NCBI GenBank assembly: GCA_905182995.1
Contig: CAJJDP010000012.1
Location: 8,370 to 72,369 of the forward strand
Source: Paramecium octaurelia
Taxonomy: Eukaryota; Ciliophora; Oligohymenophorea; Peniculida; Parameciidae
DNA: 64,000 nt
Direction: 5' to 3'
In this document: piece by piece, positions 63,414-64,000 of the stretch
Numbering within the stretch: the stretch's first letter is position 1
Layout of the letters: each line of letters opens with the position of its first letter
Notes under the pieces: model-generated
Seen by the model: only the letters and a program-made list of their open reading frames with translations
What the model was told of the DNA's origin: nothing
Database searches by the model: none
Made by a program: the position numbers and the translations under genes

Positions 63414-64000
63414 ATGCAAAATATTTAAAATTAAGAAGAACAACAATTAACCAACTAAGAGCCTGGCAAATATGAATTCTAGTATTTTTCTATCTTAGAA
63501 AAAGAGGTTTGGTGTTCACAAGAATTAAGTGGGTTTAAAGTTATAACAATAACTAAATGTAAACGGAGGTGATGTATTTTCTTTAAGATACGATCAAGAT
63601 GATTAATATCTTGCTGTAGGGATGTCAGAAGGATTGATTCATCTTTATAACTAAAGTATATGGATGATTTTATAAAAATAGATTAATTTACACATACCCT
63701 TGAATAATTCTAAACTCCTGTAACTGCTTTAAGATGGAGACCAAATTAAAGGTTCAAGGCAAAGGGGATATTGATATCGGCGAATGCAGAGGGACACATA
63801 ATTCATTGGCATGCACAATCAGGGAAACAAATACACAAAATTGTAGAAGAGAATAACAGTGTTTTATGTTTGGACTTTAATTTTGATGGAAGTTTGTTTG
63901 CAACTGGAGGCAAGGACTTTTGTGTTAGAATCTATGATGATGACATAAAAAGTGTGTAGCATCAATTTTAATAAGCTGATTGGTATCCTTTATTCAAAAC
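63414..64000 (+). CDS. WD40-repeat protein, 3' end beyond the window
   Basis: Start MQNIQNQEEQQLTNQEPGKY, then EFQYFSILEKEVWCSQELSG, followed in the next frame by NVNGGDVFSLRYDQDDQYLA and VGMSEGLIHLYN, and after a 26-nt intron (about 63655-63680) TPVTALRWRPNQRFKAKGIL, SANAEGHIIHWHAQSGKQI, FNFDGSLFATGGKDFCVRIY. Three WD blades are visible and the frame is open to the last base, so more repeats lie outside. Near 63545-63560 the frame must change by one base and no good intron explains it. A ciliary or general scaffold role is inference. Confidence 0.75.

Overview
This window is ciliate macronuclear DNA, almost certainly from Paramecium (aurelia-like). The evidence is internal. It is very AT-rich. 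Conserved proteins read through TAA and TAG as glutamine and stop only at TGA. Genes are interrupted by tiny introns of 22-29 nt, mostly GTA...TAG, and there are trichocyst matrix protein genes. Because TGA is the only stop, standard-code reading frames are misleading here, so the CDS coordinates below were read with the ciliate code and with introns removed by eye. Spliced exons were judged by protein-family fit, not by transcripts.

Layout. 1-9.4 kb is a graveyard: a WD40 fragment, a trichocyst matrix pseudogene, a broken CCR4/nocturnin-type nuclease, a broken PB1-ZZ protein and a frame-broken AMPK-gamma-like CBS protein surround one intact gene, ribosomal protein eL20. 9.8-11.9 kb holds a small gene tail-to-tail with a type I membrane protein. 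11.9-13.8 kb has no clear gene. 13.8-19.5 kb holds an exportin-like karyopherin whose 5' part appears twice around a single n, probably an assembly overlap. 19.8-22.4 kb has a Ser/Asn-rich protein and an intact trichocyst matrix protein. 23-27.3 kb is separase. 27.9-36.6 kb has a small secreted Cys-rich protein, a kinase remnant, hypothetical proteins, a STPGP-repeat protein directly behind a CAMKK-like kinase, and a long coiled-coil protein. 37.8-44.2 kb has an LMBR1-type membrane protein, an ankyrin plus AGC-type kinase and an RBR ubiquitin ligase. 44.4-48.9 kb has a STAG/SCC3-like cohesin candidate, mitochondrial ribosomal protein mL43 and a hypothetical protein. 49.2-60 kb has an acylated-looking MORN protein, an ABCC transporter, an unrecognised 557-residue protein and the ciliary protein IFT121/WDR35. 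60-63.2 kb has a second MORN protein with Asn-rich and Lys/Gln repeats, duplicated around a second n. The window ends inside a WD40 gene.

How the genes relate. Genes sit on both strands with spacers often below 110 bp (34 bp between the divergent starts at 56.2 kb, 2 bp between the convergent stops at 10.06 kb). I see no operon or pathway cluster. Separase and the STAG-like protein act in the same process (sister chromatid cohesion), and IFT121, the STPGP protein and possibly the MORN proteins point to cilia and cortex, but such mixtures are ordinary for Paramecium. No viral or retroviral element, CRISPR array, rRNA or complete tRNA was recognised. Several otherwise good genes carry one or two frame breaks. 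Whether these are real decay after genome duplication or draft-sequence errors cannot be decided from the sequence alone.
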